Origin: Bacillota bacterium
Lineage (GTDB): Bacteria > Bacillota > UBA4882 > UBA8346
Direction of reading: 5' to 3'
DNA length: 64,000 nucleotides
NCBI GenBank assembly: GCA_023392595.1
Contig: JAEVYU010000039.1
Coordinates: forward strand, 49,408 to 113,407
Below, piece after piece: positions 61,826 to 64,000 of this stretch. Within the stretch, counting starts at the first letter, position 1. Each line of letters starts with the position of its first letter. Both the position numbers and the translations under genes were made by a program. Under the pieces are notes generated by a model. It searched no databases and was not told the DNA's origin. It worked only from the letters and a program-made list of their open reading frames with translations.

Positions 61826-61876
61826 TAACCTATAACAATTAACAGATAATAACCTTAATATTAAAGGGGGTGGAAA

Positions 61877-62092
61877 ATGGATGATGAAATGCTAACAGTC
61901 GAGGAACTTTGTAAATGGTTGAAAATAAACCGCAAGACTTCCGAAAGATGGCGGCTAAAGGGGATGCCGTTTATCAAAGTCGATAAGGCTGTTAGGTTTA
62001 GCAAACAAGATGTGGAACGCTGGTTAAAAGATACCCAAAAAAATTGAAAGGAAGCCCAGTTTCTCGCTAAAGACACCTGGACTTCCCCGTTG
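61877..62092 (+). CDS. Small helix-turn-helix (excisionase-like) protein
   Basis: 71 residues. MLTVEELCKWLKINRKTSERW...FIKVDKAVRFSKQDVERWLKD is the MerR/excisionase-type winged HTH (HTH_17) found in Xis and AlpA-like proteins. AAAGGGGGTGG precedes the ATG. The last 16 residues extend beyond the HTH. It has its own promoter. It may regulate itself or mark a former integrative element; no integrase is in the window. Confidence 0.78.
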
Positions 62093-62096
62093 AAAC

Positions 62097-62153
62097 AACC
62101 TTGAAAGGTTTGCTTCTTCCTTATTATACCAGAAGAAACAACCTCCTTCAAGG
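62097..62153. repeat. Imperfect inverted repeat between HTH and next gene
   Basis: ACCTTGAAAGG...TTCTT and AAGAA...CTCCTTCAAGGT arms, forming a 57-base hairpin without a T-run, eight bases before the ribosome site of the 62176 gene. Confidence 0.5.
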
Positions 62154-62175
62154 TAAAGCAAAAGGAGGATTATGA

Positions 62176-62469
62176 ATGTTAAAAAAGTTCAATCGCTATT
62201 TTAAAGATCTGATTGGTGCGCGGACGGAAGAAATCGGCCAAAAGATTTTATTTCACAATAAACGGTACCGCGAGTTGTCCTCGGACATCATAGAAATACA
62301 ACATGCGCTGATCGATAACCTGCCTCCCCGATTACAATCCTTGGTAAACCGGTATGACGAGGCCGAAGCCGAACAAGACGCCATCGCGATGACAGTTATG
62401 TACCGGCAAGGTTTTATGGATGGAGTGAAATCTACTAAGCTAATAAACAGGTATGGGATAATCCATTAG
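62176..62469 (+). CDS. Uncharacterised DUF6809-like protein
   Basis: 97 residues, helical and charged, soluble. AAAGGAGG lies seven bases upstream. LPPRLQSLVNRYDEAEAEQDAIAM followed by YRQGFMDGVKS is the pattern I associate with DUF6809 proteins (two helices, then a FxxGFxxG-type motif). It follows an HTH gene and has a degraded copy at 58735, so it is part of a duplicated accessory unit. Function unknown. Confidence 0.7.
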   Translation: MLKKFNRYFKDLIGARTEEIGQKILFHNKRYRELSSDIIEIQHALIDNLPPRLQSLVNRYDEAEAEQDAIAMTVMYRQGFMDGVKSTKLINRYGIIH

Positions 62470-62569
62470 TACTTACTTTCACAGAGCTATTCTAAATTTT
62501 TAATTTTAACGAACCTTGGCCATTAGGAGGAAAACTGCCTGACCGTGTGTAATTGAATGAATCATCGAT

Positions 62570-62686
62570 GCCAACAGGGGACGTCACCCACTCCCCTGAA
62601 ACCCCCAGGGCCAAAGGGTATGGCCGCATACCCTTTGGAATCCCACGGCCCGGGGGGCTGAGTCCCCCGGGTACCCCCTCTATCGC
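62570..62686 (-). repeat. GC-rich hairpin element, copy 2 (inverted)
   Basis: Read on the minus strand it aligns with copy 3: GGCGATAGAGGGGG, CCCGGGGGA...CCCCCGGG, GTGGGATTCCAAAGGGTATG hairpin, and GTGGGTGACGTCCCCTGTTGGC. Confidence 0.75.
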
Positions 62687-62728
62687 CCCGGCCATCCGGT
62701 TGCCGGGGTCGGAGTTTTTGATATGATT

Positions 62729-62757
62729 GACGCCGACCTCGTGTCGGCGTCTTCTTT
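62729..62757 (+). terminator. Hairpin at the left border of direct repeat copy 2
   Basis: GACGCCGAC and GTCGGCGTC perfect nine-base-pair stem, followed by TTCTTT. Same place as the hairpin at 59280 but unrelated stem sequence. Confidence 0.6.
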
Positions 62758-63380
62758 ATGGTTTTGTTAGGCCGACGGCAGTTTTTCCTCCAAGAAAAGA
62801 TGCCGCGCCGCCGACTTCCCTGATCGGCGATTGTTGTTTTTTCAAAGCAGTCTTGTGTCTTAGAGCCTTTTCAAAGTGGTCTATAAACAATTCTACCCAA
62901 GAAGTTTGTGTCCAAATAATTAAGCGCAAGAAAAAAGGCCTATTTGTGATCCACGAAATGGTCAATAGGATGTTGACCACGCGGTTTAGAGGCACGGATG
63001 ACTCTAGCCGTCGAGAAGCAGAATTACCCAAGAAGACGACCACATGGAGGTGGGAGTCAGTTTAATTGCGTAAGCGTTCCTTCGACATTCAGGGAGGAAT
63101 GTCGTGATAGCGGGGGCTCCCGGGGGGACGCTCTCCCCGGGCGGTGGGATTCCAAAGGGTATGCCGCTCATACCCTTTGGCCTTAGAGGGTTCGGGAGAA
63201 CGGGTGGTGTCTCCCGTTGGCAACAAAGCTATTCATAAGTTTATGATTTTTAACGAATCTTGACTTTTGAGTATGTATGACGCTGCAGGGAATCTGGTGA
63301 AAAAAGGGAATCAATATCAGATTAACAAAGACACCGTTACCTTTACCGCCACTTCCGGCGAGGGGTTGAGTACTGGGAAT
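62758..63380 (+). repeat. Direct repeat copy 2 (about 623 bp)
   Basis: Matches 59311-59927 closely, ending inside the rhs fragment at TACTGGGAAT. One base is missing in GGCGAGGGGTTGAG relative to copy 1. Confidence 0.85.
63104..63221 (+). repeat. GC-rich hairpin element, copy 3
   Basis: TGATAGCGGGGG, CCCGGGGGGA...TCCCCGGG, then CCAAAGGGTATG-ccgct-CATACCCTTTGG and GTGTCTCCCGTTGGC. Same orientation as copy 1. Confidence 0.75.
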
Positions 63381-63413
63381 GTTCAAAGGCAATATATATT
63401 AACTTTGGCCTAA
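63273..63413 (+). pseudogene. Frameshifted rhs fragment of the second orphan cassette
   Basis: Repeats the first 30 residues of the 59812 rhs fragment (YDAAGNLVKKGNQYQINKD) and then shifts frame because of a one-base deletion relative to copy 1, ending at TAA 63411. Correcting the frame gives a short different tail (ECSKAIYINFGL) and another stop. It is a dead cassette junction. Confidence 0.75.
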
Positions 63414-63525
63414 GGTCAACCTCACTTAAAAGGTTTGCCCCAAAGAGCTTTTAGGCAAGGTTTCTGGAGATAAGGTGGAGTACCACAAATGGAAGATGAT
63501 ATTTTTCAAAGCTGGAGATATAAAT

Positions 63526-63909
63526 ATGAAACGAATTTTAAATTGTAAAATTGATTGTTCAAAAGAACAATTCATCGAAGAGTTAACTCAAGAAATTGAT
63601 CATTTTGGTAGTTTTTTAACTACTTTTGATTTAAAGATTCAGGAAAATGGATTTACAATTGTCGTTAGAGAAGCTACGAAAGGAATCTGTTTTATTATTT
63701 TGACAGGAAGGATAATTGAAAATTCTTCTGGTGTAAATGTTTCAGTTGATTTAAATACTTCTGTTTTCGTCAAGGGAACATTTATGTTTATTATTATCGT
63801 AGCTTTTTGGTCTTTATTTTCAATTAAAGACATAAAAAGTGTGGGGAGATTCTTTTTCGTTTTTTTGTTCTTCATAACTCAACTTTCGCAGAACGAATTG
63901 GGTAAATAA
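63526..63909 (+). CDS. Small membrane protein, possible immunity of a lost cassette
   Basis: 127 residues. TGGAGA precedes ATG 63526. The N-terminal about 80 residues are soluble (CKIDCSKEQFIEELTQEI, FTIVVREATKGICFIIL). The C-terminal part has two hydrophobic segments (FMFIIIVAFWSLFSI; FFFVFLFFITQL). AT-rich like the toxin/immunity genes. Its place behind an rhs junction suggests an immunity gene or cassette tail, but no homology is recognised. Nothing further is seen to 64000 except a short ATGGGT/ACCCAT hairpin. Confidence 0.55.
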   Translation: MKRILNCKIDCSKEQFIEELTQEIDHFGSFLTTFDLKIQENGFTIVVREATKGICFIILTGRIIENSSGVNVSVDLNTSVFVKGTFMFIIIVAFWSLFSIKDIKSVGRFFFVFLFFITQLSQNELGK

Positions 63910-64000
63910 CACTTGATATACATGGGTAAACCCATAAACCAATTACGAAGTTGACAATCAATAAATTTACGGATCTTGTGGCAAACATTAGCAGAAATAT

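Larger units (their letters stand above)
62470..63272. other. Non-coding spacer upstream of the second rhs cassette
   Basis: No convincing gene. It holds the inverted GC-rich element copy 2 (62570-62686), a terminator-like hairpin (62729-62757), direct repeat copy 2 (from 62758) and GC-rich element copy 3 (63104-63221). Confidence 0.6.

Overview
The window reads as chromosomal DNA of an endospore-forming member of the Bacillota (Firmicutes), probably an anaerobic clostridial or Limnochordia/Hydrogenispora-like lineage. The evidence is spoIVB directly followed by spo0A, a ytaF homologue, SPOCS-domain spore proteins, M-box and NiCo-type riboswitches, consensus sigma-A promoters and strong AGGAGG ribosome binding sites. 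A complete pseudopilus/type II secretion operon, including GspK, GspL, GspM and a GspC-like protein, hints that the cell may have an outer membrane. That last point is inference, because no secretin gene lies in the window.

Layout. 0-8.5 kb: proline synthesis and housekeeping genes (proB-proA-nadD, an RRM protein, yajQ, a PilZ protein, yqeK-rsfS-leuS, a YgjP-type metallopeptidase). 8.7-15 kb: spoIVB-spo0A, then a steA-steB-glycosyltransferase-MraY/WecA-like envelope block, and rnhA. 15.2-17 kb: split transketolase. 17-21 kb: metal homeostasis, with an M-box riboswitch and an MgtE-N/CBS protein without a pore, a NiCo-type riboswitch interrupted by a miniature inverted-repeat element, a CDF exporter and convergent ytaF. 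21.7-28.6 kb: SPOCS spore proteins, a glycosyltransferase and PBP2 on the minus strand. 28.8-35 kb: small proteins, malic enzyme, a NarL-type two-component system, an exported protein of unknown function and a TrkA-C-like membrane protein.

35-43.3 kb: tryptophan regulon. A TRAP (mtrB) gene with its own consensus promoter precedes a structured leader with a strong terminator. The operon follows: a fused DAHP synthase-anthranilate synthase I gene, trpG, trpD, trpC, trpF, a GNAT acetyltransferase, trpB and trpA. The fusion joins the committing step of the shikimate pathway to the committing step of the Trp branch in one polypeptide under what looks like Trp-responsive attenuation.

43.4-49.8 kb: a second copy of the miniature element, a two-gene unit of unknown function, an exported phosphodiester-glycosidase-like protein, and about 1.4 kb of non-coding repeats that include a 21-bp minisatellite. 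49.8-58.6 kb: gspE-F-G-H-I-J-K-L-M, a 155-bp inverted-repeat element, then gspC-like. 58.7-64 kb: an accessory region with two orphan Rhs C-terminal cassettes. One carries a GHH-type nuclease toxin and its presumed immunity gene. The other is frameshifted and followed by a small membrane protein. About 620-bp direct repeats and three copies of a GC-rich hairpin element surround them.
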